Source: Paracyclopina nana
Taxonomy: Eukaryota; Arthropoda; Copepoda; Cyclopoida; Cyclopettidae
Direction: 5' to 3'
Length of the DNA stretch: 64,000 nucleotides
Assembly: GCA_019096065.1 (NCBI GenBank)
Contig: JAGUCH010000001.1
Coordinates: 15,934,001 to 15,998,000 of the forward strand
Below are positions 12,930 to 25,320 of this stretch, piece after piece. A program made the position numbers and the translations under genes. The notes below the pieces were generated by a model. That model saw only the letters and a list, made by a program, of their open reading frames with translations. It had not been told where the DNA came from and made no database searches. Each line of letters starts with the position of its first letter. Positions within the stretch are counted from its first letter, which is position 1.

Positions 12930-13751
12930 TGGCTTACCTAAAAATTATAGTAAGTTACGGCAGATAATTTGTATATCATGCCTTATTAAAGTTTGATTTT
13001 CAACTTATTTGCCAATCGAATAAGTTGGCTGTAACTTACACAAATTATTTTCAAATTATGATAAGTCGTTGAAATAATTTGGTGATAAATGCAATTATCA
13101 CAACTTACAATAATTTGACCAATGGGCAACTTACAAAACCAATTGCAATTGAAATTTTCAGTTGCTTATAAGGGATGGTTTTAAGGTGACCAATAATTTA
13201 AACCACCTTGCCATGTGACGTCAACCTTTCACCTTAACTCTGTACCAATTTGATTCTAAGTTAAAATAATGAGATCTTTGTATGTGATTAGATGATATTT
13301 ATTATCACATGAAAATCAGCTTGATTGACATAAAAACTTGTGATACTTTTGGCTTATTTGTCATTATTTTTCAAAAACATGACTGCTACATTTGAAAACC
13401 TGTAATAAGTTGAACAACCAAAAAGCAACTTACAATAAGTTGACAGCTGAATAAATAATAAATATTCAGCTGAAGCATCATTAAAAAAGTCGTCAAATCA
13501 AAGGTGAATAAAACCAAAGTTCAAAAAACAGCCTACAAAGATAAAATCATTAAAAATCACTGCAATCCTGCGTTCAAGATGCAAAAAAGCTCATCTCCAG
13601 AGACTCCAGAGCAGAATGCGATCAGGTAATCGTATTTTATTTGAAAAATCATTCACAGTTCGTGAAAAACAAGAACAGCAACAGGCCAACAGCTGATTTT
13701 CTGCCCAACAGAAAAAAGAGGAAGCAAAAAAGGTAGATGAAACAAGGCATT

Positions 13752-14090
13752 CACAGCCAAAAAGCCTCGGATTCGGCCGTAGAAAAGTCTCAAATTCGGC
13801 CGTCAAAGCAGCCTCGGATTCGGCCGTAGAAAAGTCTCGAATTCGGCCGTCAAAGCAGCCTCAGATTCGGCCGTCAAAAAGCCTCGGATTCGGCCGTCAA
13901 AAAGCCTCGGATTCGGCCGTCAAAAAGCCTCGGATTCGGCCGTCAAAAAGCCTCGGATTCGGCCGTCAAAAAGCCTAGGATTCGGCCGTCAAAAAGCCTA
14001 GGATTCGGCCGTCAAAACGCCTCGGATTCGGCCGTAGAAAAGTCTCGAATTCGGCCGTCAAAGCAGCCTCGGATTCGGCCATTAATCAGC
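13752..14090. repeat. 23-bp tandem repeat (ATTCGGCCGTCAAAAAGCCT core), about 14 units
   Basis: The word ATTCGGCCGTCAAAAAGCCT plus three further bases repeats about 14 times head to tail. Two variants alternate at the edges (GTAGAAAAGTCTC and GTCAAAGCAGCCTC), while the centre is homogeneous. The GC content is far above the flanks, and each unit has a CGGCCG palindrome. Confidence 0.85.
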
Positions 14091-14118
14091 CTCAACATTC
14101 ACAGTCAAAAAGCCTCGG

Positions 14119-14250
14119 ATGGTGACTAATCCCAAGTCTCCAGCACGCCCCTTCGTCCCTTCACCTAGGAAGTTTCCATCAGAATACGTTTCGGCAGAAA
14201 TGGCACGTCTCCAGGAAGAGCAAGATCAATTCAGTCAAAAGAACAATTGA
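14119..14250 (+). CDS. Small ORF, 43 residues, unknown
   Basis: An ATG at 14119 just after the 23-bp array opens a frame rich in Pro, Ser and Arg followed by a charged stretch (MARLQEEQDQF) and a stop near 14249. The composition looks coding. It may be the last exon of a small gene of the repeat unit, with an earlier exon near 13579 (ATGCAAAAAAGC, donor GTAATC); the join I tried hits a stop, so the gene structure is unresolved. Confidence 0.25.
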   Translation: MVTNPKSPARPFVPSPRKFPSEYVSAEMARLQEEQDQFSQKNN

Positions 14251-14650
14251 ATGAAGAATCAAAATTATGAAAAATTACATTATTAATGCGTTGAAAGCAA
14301 TTCTCATTACAAAAAGCCAATATGAAATAACAAAAGATTAATAAACCTTTAAAAATGAACTTTTCACCAAATGACTATTTTTTTCGGCCGACTTATTTGA
14401 GACTGATAAGAGCTAATGCGCAAATGATTCACACATTTGTAAATTGACCATCAATAATTCTCGTTTATTTTCACCGACTTATTGTGCTACTGATCAACAA
14501 CTTATAATTGAATTATCAAGTTGCTGTAAATAATCACAACAAAGACTGTAGTAAAATTATCTCCAACTTATGAAGCCAACTTATACGTCACATATCACTA
14601 TATAAAAAACTTGGCTTTAAGGCTTACCTAAACCAACTTAGATCCAACTT

Positions 14651-15496
14651 AGATCCAACTGAAGGTAAGGCACAACACTTTGTGGGGTTGGTTGCAAATA
14701 CGGCCATAATTTGCAGGGCTAATTAGCCAAAAAATGTACCTTGAGATGAGGGTGTAGTATCCCAATATAAACACGTCAGTCTTAATTATAGGAAGTATTT
14801 CTTTCCAATCAGTTATCACCTTTATCAACTCTTGACGTTCTTTCCCACCGCAAAACACTGAAAACAGACCACCATTATGACATTGTTGCTGCGTTTTTCA
14901 TGTTTAGTTTTGGCAGAGCCAGTGCACTGAGAAATGATGGATCGGTATAAAAAGCCGAAAAACATACATGTGGACAAAAAAAGCTCTAAATTATGGCAAA
15001 CTCCAACAGGTTTGTCAGAAAGCTCTGGTTGACTAGAATGTTTGAAGATGAAATAGCATCCTTGAATTGTCATAGGCCAATCATGTAAGAGAATATCGGT
15101 GATTAAAGTGCATCAATTGCCCTAACTTTTTACATTCGAATAGACCGAACAATTTAATTTTTCCTGGATGGTAAAATTCATTCGCCATTGCGCAACGTTG
15201 TCGTTTTTATTAGACTTTTCTTCTCGACAGAAAAAATCTGAATTCAGCTTATAAAGGTTGCTTCTAAAGCTTCTTACACCGTGACAGCCAGAAAGCTTTG
15301 GAAAGATGACTTTTGATTACAAAAATAATGAGATCTCATTCTGCCTAACATCCTCAGTTTTCAAAGCTAGACTGATCTCAGTAAAGAAGACATGCAAACT
15401 ACAAAAGCTCTGAAGCTGATCGACATTTTTAGTTGCATGTAGAGCACACTGAGCTCTGTTGCATGCATATTGGGAGGCAAAGGAAGATGGTAAAGT
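14651..15496. other. Intergenic
   Basis: AT-rich; no gene or repeat recognised. Confidence 0.4.
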
Positions 15497-15502
15497 TTTA
15501 TT
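15497..15502 (-). terminator. Poly(A) signal of the RNF144-like gene
   Basis: TTTATT on the plus strand (AATAAA on minus) lies about 76 bases after the stop codon of the RBR ligase gene. Confidence 0.5.
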
Positions 15503-15577
15503 CATAATTTTTTGGCTCCAATTCCATTGTTATATACGTATATATCAATAGGTATATGTGATCACAGCTCTGCTCAT

Positions 15578-18500
15578 TCAGTCCTTGATGATTTGAATAG
15601 CTATTCCACTGTTACTTCTGGAAGTCTTGGCTGGACTGTGGTTGTCATTGGCAGCCATTGGATGTGTCAACTCCTCTTCCAGCTCAGTGCAAGACTTGCA
15701 CTTGCAACAAAAGATGCAAGGAGCAGCCACAAGCAGCATTGGTGAGGACACCAACAAAAGGATGACAAAGCCTGCGAAAATGCCAATCACTTGGGCGCGA
15801 TGCCACAACAGGGAGGCTCTGGTGTGGCCAAGCTTGCCTTGGCAGGCTCCTGAGTCATAATGACGAAGGAGAAAATCATCCTGCAAATGGGGTAATTTTA
15901 GCAGCGAGCTAGCTCATTTCTAATTCTTCCTGCGTAGAAAGCTAAGTGAGACTATCTTTAGATTATCACCAGCGATCCCACAAGTTCCCTGAAACTATGA
16001 ATGTAGTTAGCATGAATGCTTACGTCAAGGGAGGTGAGACAGAACCAGCAAAAAACATGTTTGCATCGTTTACACATCATCTGTGCACACCCAGCATCTC
16101 TTTCAATGGGCACCTGACACATTGGGCATCTCTTGATGTTGCCACCTTCATCCAAAAGGAGCACAGCTTCACTTGGGTGCTGGTGCTGCAGCAAGTTATG
16201 GCTGGCCTCTCCTCCACCGCCAGAGGACATGCTCTGCATCACCAACTTTTTGCCATTCTCATGACAGGTCATGCCAGGGTGCCAGTTGCTGAAACAAATC
16301 GAGCAAAACTCCTTGTCGCATTCCGGACACTTGACAGCTCTTGGACTCGTGGAAGGCTTGTTCAAGTTTGTGGCACTGGCACAAATATGACAAACTGTGT
16401 TACAGCCTGGCTTCGGGCACCAGGCCCTGTTGGCATCCAAGGCAATTTCTGCGAGAGCCAAAGGTCAGCATTGTACATTTGCAAAGTACGTTTTGTTTTC
16501 TACCTGTGTTCAATCTGAAGGATTTGTGCTTGTCCATCATGTCCTTGCCAACCAAATGCTCAATTTCAGGAAACTGGAAAATCCCCTCCTTGTCGCAGGC
16601 TGGATCTGGACAACTGATTTCATAGGCACCAGCCATGATTTCAAAGCTCAAGTATTGGACCATGCACTATATCAATATGTGATGAAGTTCTCATGAAAAC
16701 ATGCTTTGACGTAAAAATACCTCTTTGCAGAAGATGCACCGACATTGCTGAAGTCTATAGGAATCCTTGAGTGGGCAGTCCACCAAGCAAATTTTGCATA
16801 GAATGGGAGGCTCAGCAACAGGTACGCTGCACTCGTTTTTGATGGGTGGACTGCTGACGTTTGAAGCTTTTCGATGCACGGATTGATGCAGAGATAATTG
16901 GCTCGTACACCTCGAGTTGTTCACGCTCATCACTGAGGTGCATCTGGAGCACATCACGGAGGAGTTGGTGGACCTTAATCTGTTTTGGGGCCTCATTCCC
17001 TACGTCAAAGTTAACATTTTAGAAAGTCTATTACTCTCAATTGTGAGCTTTCCAATACGTTTTCAGTTATTGCTCTTTACACTAACTTCTGATGCAATCT
17101 TTTTTCCAAAACCTTAGCCAATATTCGAAACTTGCATCGAGATCCAAGGTTGAAATATGGGTTCTTAATTATCAAATATTGGTATTTTAGTTTAATACAT
17201 GAGGAAGGATAACTCAACTCTCAGTTTAGTTAATTAGCCATAACAAGTTTTCTTTCTTTTTTTCAGGGATTTTAAATGTTGCTTGGCTAGGTAGATATGA
17301 CTTTTGACTAAAATATGCCTATCTTTTATCTGGTCGATATGGTCATTCTTTTGTTAAAATTCTAGTAAAGTTCCCAATTAAAATGGCAATTGTCTTACAG
17401 GGAAAGCTGGATCATCATAGACGCTGCCCGCAATCGTGGAGGCTGCTGCAGTCGTCACTGGGGTCAGGTTGGCCTTTGGCGGCCTCGGTTGTGGAGTGGC
17501 CTTGGCGAGGCTCTTGAACACGCTCAAAGTGGACTTTTTCTGCTTCTTCTTCGAGGACGTCGAGGACGTAGTTGACCCGGCTGTGGACACCCTCGAAAGT
17601 GCAATGACAGTCTCGCATTTTCGCATTGGAGGCTGCTCCTCATCCAGGTCGTATTTGCTGCTCTTCATGAAGCTTTTGGTGGAAAAATTTCTCTGGATAG
17701 GCTTCTCGGATGAAGTTGACCTCTGGGACCGGCTGGATTTGCAATGGCCTCCAACCACCGAGGCTGTCACCAAGTTTTTGAGGCTGGGAACGCTAGGCAT
17801 ATCCGACATGGAGGTTCGGGTAAGCCACAGCAAAACATGCTGACTTCCTGATAAGGCCTCCGTTTTGGTTAGCAAGTTTGAAGGCCAGTCTGACGAATCA
17901 AAGGTCATGTAAAATTCGATCATATGTACACAGAACTTTAAGGTACGTTTTTTTCATTTTTCTTACTAAGATGCTTCATGTACTCTTAGCTTATCTACGC
18001 TATCAGCAATGGAACAAAGTTTTTTTCATGCTGATTTTGGAGAGCACATGCTCACTTATTTATACACTTTGCATCACAGGATGCCAAGAGCATCTTAATA
18101 ATTCATTTCATTACGTCACTTAGATTACCTAAGGATATGATATAGTATGCTCTATAGTACTTGATTATGCCTGCAGATAAATTGTCATCATGTCTTGGCG
18201 CCATATTGTCTCAGCTCACTTCTCAAGTTTTGGCTGAATCAGCTGGCCTTTATCCAAGGACAAGTAGCTTCCCTTCAACAGTTTAACTAATAAGCTTCCT
18301 AAAACTACTGCAGTTTTGCCACTTTTGCGAGCTTTTAACAGCTCCAAGTGAACAATTAACGCGTAGCGTACAAAAACTTGAAAAAAACGCGAGTTTGTAC
18401 TTCTTAAATTCCATGTTTCATAATGACATTGTGAGCTTTTTAAAGATTCAACTTTCCCCGGATTTTCTTACTACTTCCTTTTAAGCTAGGTTAGCATTTG

Positions 18501-18724
18501 TGGTTGCATGCTTGGGATATTTCATAAGATGCAAAACTCATTCAAGTCTTACCTCTTGGTGTGTAATAGCTGCTGCATTCTGAAGGAGCCACATCACTGG
18601 CATTACTCTCAGGAATATGAAAATTGGTCCTGGTTGCCTCATTCATTTCTCCACCTGCTGCAGCCTTTTTACTAGAGGCAACTACTGTCTTTAGGTCCTC
18701 AGCTGTTGCTGTCTCCTCACTCAT
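15578..18724 (-). CDS. RNF144: RBR E3 ubiquitin ligase, RNF144 family, with long N-terminal extension
   Basis: Six exons in frame: 18724-18553, 17889-17399, 16999-16721, 16666-16504, 16448-16024, 15880-15578; 610 residues. Introns are 663, 399, 54, 55 and 143 bp, all GT-AG. The ATG at 18724 has an in-frame stop about 22 codons upstream. Residues 1-280 are Ser/Thr/Lys-rich and look disordered. RING1 starts CKICLVDCPLKDSY and continues RCIFCKEC across an exon junction. The IBR follows (WCPKPGCNTVC to CFSNWHPG). RING2 is KRCPMCQVPIERDAGCAQMMC, where the Cys of DAGC is the expected ubiquitin thioester residue. The block SLDDDFLLRHYD...LGHTRASLLWHR then leads to a C-terminal membrane segment (VIGIFAGFVILLLVSSPMLL) followed by Cys-rich CCKCKSC. 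Domain order and the tail anchor match RNF144A/B, which have only about 290-300 residues. Substrate is unknown. Confidence 0.9.
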
Positions 18725-20885
18725 TGATGAGCTTATTGATCTTGGATAAAGCTGAATAATAGCACAGAATTCGTCTCTGGAAGAACATTTTCAGAAATTC
18801 CTTTGTAAGTCACACAAAGAATTATTTTCAAGTCTTGGCCGCACATTTCTAACTGCTAGTACTCGTTTCCAATCAAGATATTTCAGAGGGGCTTTGAAAA
18901 CGAGTTTTGTGACAGAAACAACATTACATACATGCAATATTGCAAAAAAAGATTTGAGGTGCAGTCACAACGTTAATTAGTTCAAAGAGGAATTAGGCCT
19001 CAAATTTGCCAAAAGAGCAACTTTTTCAAGTGCCTCATTGTGTTTTCAAAAAGTTGGGTAATTGCCTCTTAACATATTCATGCTCTACACTCAACCTCCA
19101 AATTTCCCTAAAAAGTCGACCTTCTTATCTTCATTTGTATGCTCAGCGCATGCAGCTGCTTCGATTTCAAAAGCGTGCCTTTTAAGGCCTCTTTTGCGCT
19201 CACAATTGAGGAAAATGGATATTTTATTTCAAGTACAAATCGTCTGAAAAAAGTGACTTAAAATGCATGTGTCATTTGTAAAAGCTGTCAATTTCCAGAA
19301 CGCACTGGACTTTTATAGCTTTGCAGCTAGAGTAGAGCTATACTGGAAAAATCTCATTCTTAATCAGCTTTTTTGCCGTTGCTTCAGTTTTGTTGTTCCA
19401 TAAAAAGTCTGCAGTTTCTGGCCTTGTCAAACGATCATCAAGTGCTCATAGTTGTCTGGTGCTTGTTAAAATGCAATAATTCGAGAAATGACGCTTTTTT
19501 TCTTACCTTATTGAATTTGAGTAGGATTCAGCTGACGTTTAGTAGATCCTGGCCAGTAGAAAGCACATACGTGTGACGTCGTCGCTATTGCGCGGCGCTC
19601 CACGCTTTACTTCAGTGCGCTAAAAATGCTTTCTCAAAAAAGCGAGCCTTTGCGCTGCAATTGAAAATGTTTACGTATAAACTAAGATCTTTCCTCCTTT
19701 TTCTTTATGCATATCAATATTTATAAAAATATCTTATCTAATCTTAGTTGCACGTGCTCGCGCGACGCGCGCACGAGCGCGTAGACGAGAACCGCGCTCG
19801 TTGCGGGCCAGCGGGAATTGAGCTGTGCTTTTTAGGCAGTTCGCATGCTTCTGGCGTGGTTATTTATAGAGCTTTGTTGTATTGTATAAAAGGATTATTG
19901 TGCATGAGCGAATCTTTTTTAAATGCTTGGTGCTATATATACCGTGTTCTAAAGAAATGCGTACTATTTGAATAAATGCTGAATGTAAAATTAATATATT
20001 AATTGCCATTATACCATTTATAATGATTTGATTTCATGAACTTAAGAGGCAAAGCTTTTTTGGTTTTTTTTCCTCAAATAATTTACTATAAATTAGAAGC
20101 TGTTGAACTACAAACACAGTAAAAGGTAAGTTCATCATTTTTTTATTAGTTAGAATATCTATCTTTTCAGAGCTACATGGAGGACAGTATTCTTAATTGG
20201 TAAACTGTAATTCAAAAACTTTGAATACCAAGAGATCAGATTAGGAACTTTGCCACTACTTATTTGAAGAAACGAAAAGGATAGATCTCTCAAAAAAATT
20301 GCATGCAGTTGCAGTAACATTATCCAAATAAGAGGAGGTAGTAGGACTGAATACTTGATTGCTTGCACTGCGCCGATTTAGTTGTCGAAACCGCCACAGA
20401 TGGCGTTAGATGCTTGGCGCTCTTAAAGCCATTAGGTTACGGAATAATCTAAACTAAACCTAAATTGCAATTTTGAACTTTTTCTGTAGTGAATTCCTGA
20501 AAATATTGTATCAAAGCAAGAAATTTGCCAAAAGGGACAGAAATAACTCCTTATTGATATCTGTAGTGGCTGAATAATTGTCTGTCTGCATTTGTGTGAG
20601 TGGGAATGGCAATCTTTTTTATGGTAAATTGAGCCCATATTTTGGATTTTTTGCTTTTTTCGGGTCTGATCTACTTCAATGGTGCTAGAAAGATTGTAAT
20701 GTAACCTTTTATTACTCTGACTATTTATGAAAGAGTCAAGAAAAGCGGAAACTTCTATGAACCCGCTTCATACACCAAAATTTGGTGTTCGAATTTTAGC
20801 AGCGCCCCCTAGCGCTGCAACTGGGCTTAAAATAAAGCTTACTCCAAGCAATCAAGTATTATATTGAAATCTTTTATGATGCCTT
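18725..20885. other. Intergenic, upstream of RNF144-like gene
   Basis: Mostly AT-rich. A short CpG-rich patch at about 19575-19625 and 19748-19815 (runs of CGCGCGACGCGCGC with an E-box CACGTG at about 19750) stands out and may be a promoter or transposon remnant. No gene is supported. Confidence 0.35.
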
Positions 20886-22120
20886 CCCCACCGGAATTGT
20901 TAAGTTCAGTCACATTTGTGTCACAGAACAGAAGGTTCCCGAAAGCAAAAATGTGATGTTACTGTTTACATTAGGTTCATGTGACGCTTACATTTCAAAA
21001 GCCTTCTATGACATAGAAGGGTAAACAACTGTTAAGACATTATGTTACTGTACTCTTAAACAACTGTTAAAATTAGTACTGTTATTTGTCTGTTCTCATG
21101 GTTATTTCAGGGTACAGTCCGGCCAAAAATTTCTGGCTGATCCGATCTGTGATGTAGATGTGATACAAATTGTAACCAAAGTGTTAAACAACCATGCAAG
21201 CATAACTTAAAGAATTAAGAGCAACAGTCATTTCACATTTCAAAATTAGGAATTGTGACCTCAAGCTTGAATGAGTCAATGGATATTCCTTATAAATATT
21301 GGCCTAACAGTACAAATGTACTAACCTGAACTCATCTTCAGTCTTAATCTAAAATATCTACAATGTCAATGACATCACATGTTATGATATAGTTCAGATT
21401 AAACTTGGCCTGTTTATTTTAAGAATAATAATCAAATAATGAGCTTCCATCAATTTTGGCAACCAATAAGCCTATTGAACATTTTTTGTGTTTACTTGTT
21501 TTTTGTAATAAAAGATAAATTGATAGCATTAGAACAGTTGAGGAATTGGCTTCATAGGATACTCTCAATTGAGTTTTCCAATTAAAAGTACATGTGAATG
21601 GATTTGTGTAATATGTTTCAATCAAAGATGTAATGCTAAGATGACAGCGCCATCTCTGAACATTTTTAGTAACTGAAAAACTACTAAAATTATTGTTTTT
21701 TGCATGGTAGTTTCATGACTTGAAAAAAAGTTATTTCATAGATTCAAAATGAATAAATTTCATGGCTATTTAATACATCAGTCACAAATCAAATCATGGT
21801 TGTTTAACATTTTCCTAGCAACGTCATCATTTTCCAGCTTCTTTGCTCCATAGCAGTTTCAGAGAACAAAAAAATTGATATATGCACAGTTGTGTCACAG
21901 TTGCTTGTCACATTTCTGAAACAATAAGAAATTGACAAATTGTGCTCTTAATGTACACAGTTAGTTCAAAGATCAAAATTTCTATTCTATGTACAGAACG
22001 ATTTCACAGATCTGTCACATTTCTATAACAACCCTTACCTAACTGTGTACATTTCAAAATTTCCACAGTTGCATCACAGTTCAATTTGAACTATGTACAG
22101 TTCGAAGATTCCGGTGGGGT
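20886..22120. mobile_element. DNA-transposon-like element with CCCCACCGGAAT terminal inverted repeats
   Basis: CCCCACCGGAAT at 20886 reappears as its exact complement ATTCCGGTGGGG ending at 22120, and the sequences just inside (GTTAAGTTC versus TTCGAACTG) are partly related. The interior repeats words such as GTCACAG and TGTACACAGTT in both orientations. No ORF of transposase size is present, so it is non-autonomous. I could not assign a clear target-site duplication, so the superfamily is open. Confidence 0.6.
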
Positions 22121-22599
22121 TTTCATTAATCATTGCAATCTTATCTAGGTATTTCCTACTGGGCCAATTCAATCCGACGTGAGTTCAAGGTCATTTGTTT
22201 GTGAAACTTGGGTTAACTAAAGAATGAAAAAGCATGGTTCATATCCATCAAACACTATTTAGGTTCATTTAACGCGATAATGATGCAACAATATACCAAA
22301 GCAGGCCTTAAATGGTTTCAATGAAACTATATTATTTGCATCAACTTCAGAAAAAAATTTGTGGCCTTTATTTTTTGATACAATGTAGCCGTTCTTTTGG
22401 CTTTTTCCCCTTTATTGATGATTTTTTAACCCCTTAAGTCTGCTTAAATGGGATGCGAGTACGTTTGAGTATTTAGCTGTCCGACATTTGGTTATTTCAG
22501 GATAAATAGTACCGTGCGCCCGTAAGACTCGGACATTGTTGACCAGCCTTCAAGAAAAAGGTATTGAGAGGTGTGATCATGAGCGCTCATGCTAGCAAG

Positions 22600-22815
22600 C
22601 CTCAAATGCCTGAAAGTGTTACCAGCCTTTTCTCAAATCTTTCTTATCATTATGTAAATTAAAGCTAATTTCAAGCTTTGCATTCTTTGGCTTCAAGCTT
22701 TTTCATGCTTTTCAAGATTTCGTTCGAGCGATCCCAAGCTTTTTGCTTATGTAGCTCAAGCTGGGTTTTAGTTTCAAGCTTTCAAGCCAAGCTCAAGCTC
22801 GTTCCATCACAACTC
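22600..22815. mobile_element. Partial copy of the AAGCTTGAA-rich hAT-type MITE
   Basis: The end GCTCGTTCCATCAC and the internal words CAAGCTGGGTTTTAGTTTC, GAGCGATCCCAAGC and repeated CAAGCTTT match the complement of the complete element at 31289-31743. The other end is not recognisable, so this copy is truncated or diverged. Confidence 0.6.
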
Positions 22816-24237
22816 GAAATGTCCTTCACTCGACCATAGAGTACGATGGCATGCTCTAGCAAAGCAGGTCATAGAGCTCACCTTGTACAATAGGTTATCT
22901 TGATCTGGGTGAAAATCATTTGTATTTATAAATAGCTGCTATTTAAATACATTGTATGCTTACGGCTATTTTAAAAGCGTGATTTGCAAATAGGGTGAAA
23001 AACTAATATCAACTTTATATCATTGACATGCGTAAGACGTTGCTGGCAACTTTCAGATTTTAGAAAAAATGCCCACTTAAATCATCAATTTTCAATTAGC
23101 GTCAAGTCAATGAAGTAACGCTCTAAGGCCCGGTTCACCTACAAATTACGGCCGAAATTATGGCATATTTAATTACTGAACAGAGATAAGTTCAGAGTTT
23201 TTGGCTGAATATTTTTAATTAGCCTTAATTTAATAGTGCAATTTTGAAGGAAAAATGTAAAAAAGTTGTTTCGTCCCCTCTCAAATTGGCAAATATCAGC
23301 GTAATTTTGCTCAAAATTACGCCATAATTTTGTAGGTGAACCCAGCCTAAGTCACTCATGCTCACTTTGTAGATTTTGACTACCGCTACCATACACCTTA
23401 TCCCATTTCATTTTACCAATAAACCTACAAAAGTGAGAAAAGTAAGCATTTGAGCCAGAAAAAAAACATTTTTTTCCGCGTCTCCAAATTGGTTCTGTTT
23501 TGAAATCCAATTATTTTTTGGCATAGATTCGCGCTTTACCATGGTATGCCAATCAGTATCCTAAGCTTCTCCACTTCAAGTATCAATATTTAGAAGGACT
23601 TTGTTATTTGTCAGGAAAATCACCAAATTGTGATGAACAATGATAACGATGCAAATTGGAAATTTGTTCAATTTTGAGCCAAAATATTGACGAAGCACAA
23701 GACACTCGCTTTTCGATGATGAGCGTAGAGTTTTCGAGACTTGGTACGCATAAAGTAACATGGATAAGATAAGGCGATGAATGTTATTTCTTGAAATATT
23801 GCAAACGTCCTATGTTTGCAAAATATTGTTTTTCATCCGAATTAGTCTGTATGCATCAGTTTATTATAGCTTCTAATTTTTTGGTATAATTAGTGCTACT
23901 TAATATTTACTTACCGAATTTCAAATTAGGTCTATGGTAATTTCATTTCACATAAGGGTAGTGAGTTTCAAATAATGTAAGTAGTTTAACTTCTAGTCCT
24001 GCCAACAAAAAGCTTAAACAAAGCCCAATTTATGCAGTTTATGCATTCAGGTTCTGAAAATAATCGTTTATCTCTATGGATTGCTTTCCTTTTTTTGTTC
24101 TTCGTTTTGTGATTGCACTTATTTAAGATTTATGTCAACAAAATGAAAGAGAAACCAGAGCTGCCAGCGGTTGTGGAACCCACAATGCCATAACATGATA
24201 TGGTTATTAATATTTGAGCTAAGGTTAATTTGTTTCT
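22816..24237. other. Intergenic
   Basis: AT-rich with no supported gene. Words near 23130-23160 and 23310-23345 (GCCCGGTTCACCTACAAATTA and AATTTTGTAGGTGAACCC) are inverted copies about 190 bp apart, so a small inverted-repeat element probably lies at 23130-23350. Confidence 0.4.
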
Positions 24238-24405
24238 GGCTTAGTCTTTCGCAAGTTTTGCATAGTCACGCTATTTAAGTAGCTCATAGCATAACATGTA
24301 TTTAAATAGCCTCTGGATGTATTTAAATAGCTGCTATTTAAATACGTTTTATGTTATGAGCTATTTAAATAGCGTGACTATGCAAAACTTGCGAAAGACT
24401 AAGCC
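24238..24405. mobile_element. Foldback MITE, copy 1 (GGCTTAGTCT ends)
   Basis: A 168-bp near-perfect palindrome. GGCTTAGTCTTTCGCAAG at the left is matched by CTTGCGAAAGACTAAGCC at the right; arms are about 70 bp around a small loop. The 3-bp word TCT flanks both sides and may be the target duplication. It shares terminal words and layout with the elements at 29046-29187 and 36530-36674. Confidence 0.8.
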
Positions 24406-25320
24406 TCTTTTAATGTGGCTATTTTAGAAGGCTGGTATTACATGGTTGTGAATAAGAAATTATTCTAGACCGAATCATGACATGAGTGAAGCAGTTTATT
24501 ATGCTTAACCATTTTGATTGCAGCTATAATTAGCTTACTAAAGGCTTCACAAAAAATGTACAAGGAACGTACGCGGCCGTCCAATTTGTAATTTTCATGG
24601 TTCGAGATCGTTTCTATATACTGAGGGAAAATGAGCCCAAAATTTCGTTATGCATGGCTTTACTCGTCAGAACACCTTGGCTTGGTTTGAAGTCGATTTG
24701 ATTTCATGCATCTGCTTGATCCCTCAATGAAATATTTTCGTTGGACATCTTTGAGTTTTTTAAAATGGCTTTCATGATCTCGTCATAACTACGTAGCAAT
24801 TTGGCAGTGATTTTAGGTGTATCCCTGCTTTTGGTAAGAATTTCAATCTAGAAATCCTTGACCTTGACCTAAAACAAAAGTTAGTGTTCTCTAATATCTA
24901 ACCAGAGTTGGACAGAGGTAAGTACAAAAACCCATATAAGAAATCCCAATTACTTCTTTCATTTTAGCCATAATTAAGCTCTTCATTATCACAGAAAACT
25001 AAAACATCAGCATGAGTCCTCCTTAAAAGCTAAAATGGCCCATTCATGACCGACTCGCGATTTCTCTGCTTTGACGGTAGCTTTTCACCGAGGTGAAGAG
25101 CTCGAGTCGAGGCTGCGATCCTCGGCCTCGCGAAGCCTCTCCTTCTTCATGATAAAATAGCAGGAGCGGAAGCCGCGTCACGATTACTTGTCGGAGGTCT
25201 GTGGAGGCCTACGGACGTGGTTGTTACTGACGACAGATACAGGCCTCCTCCAACCATGAGGCCACTCTTGTTTGGTGCCCACCTGTGGAAGGTCGTCCCC
25301 AACATAATAAACTGACAACA
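24406..25320. other. Intergenic, probable promoter and 5' UTR of the secreted precursor gene
   Basis: No gene or repeat supported. Sequence becomes GC-richer from about 25070 toward the ATG at 25321, as expected for a promoter or 5' UTR. Confidence 0.35.

Larger units (their letters stand above)
12930..14650. repeat. AT-rich repeat unit rich in TAAGTT/AACTTA motifs, with internal satellite
   Basis: Both flanks of this unit are dense in TAAGTT/AACTTA and AATAATTTG-type words. GGCTTACCTAAA occurs near 12933 and again near 14619 in the same orientation. A 23-bp satellite and a 43-codon ORF lie in the middle. The class is unknown; it could be a non-autonomous transposon or a satellite-bearing locus. 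Confidence 0.45.

Noticed and set aside
15946..16518. 190-codon plus-strand ORF over the RBR ligase
   Set aside because: Antisense shadow of the RING2/IBR exon.
19748..19815. CpG-rich patch as an rRNA or tRNA remnant
   Set aside because: No tRNA T-loop (GTTCRA) or rRNA-like conserved block is visible; it is simply CpG-rich with an E-box.
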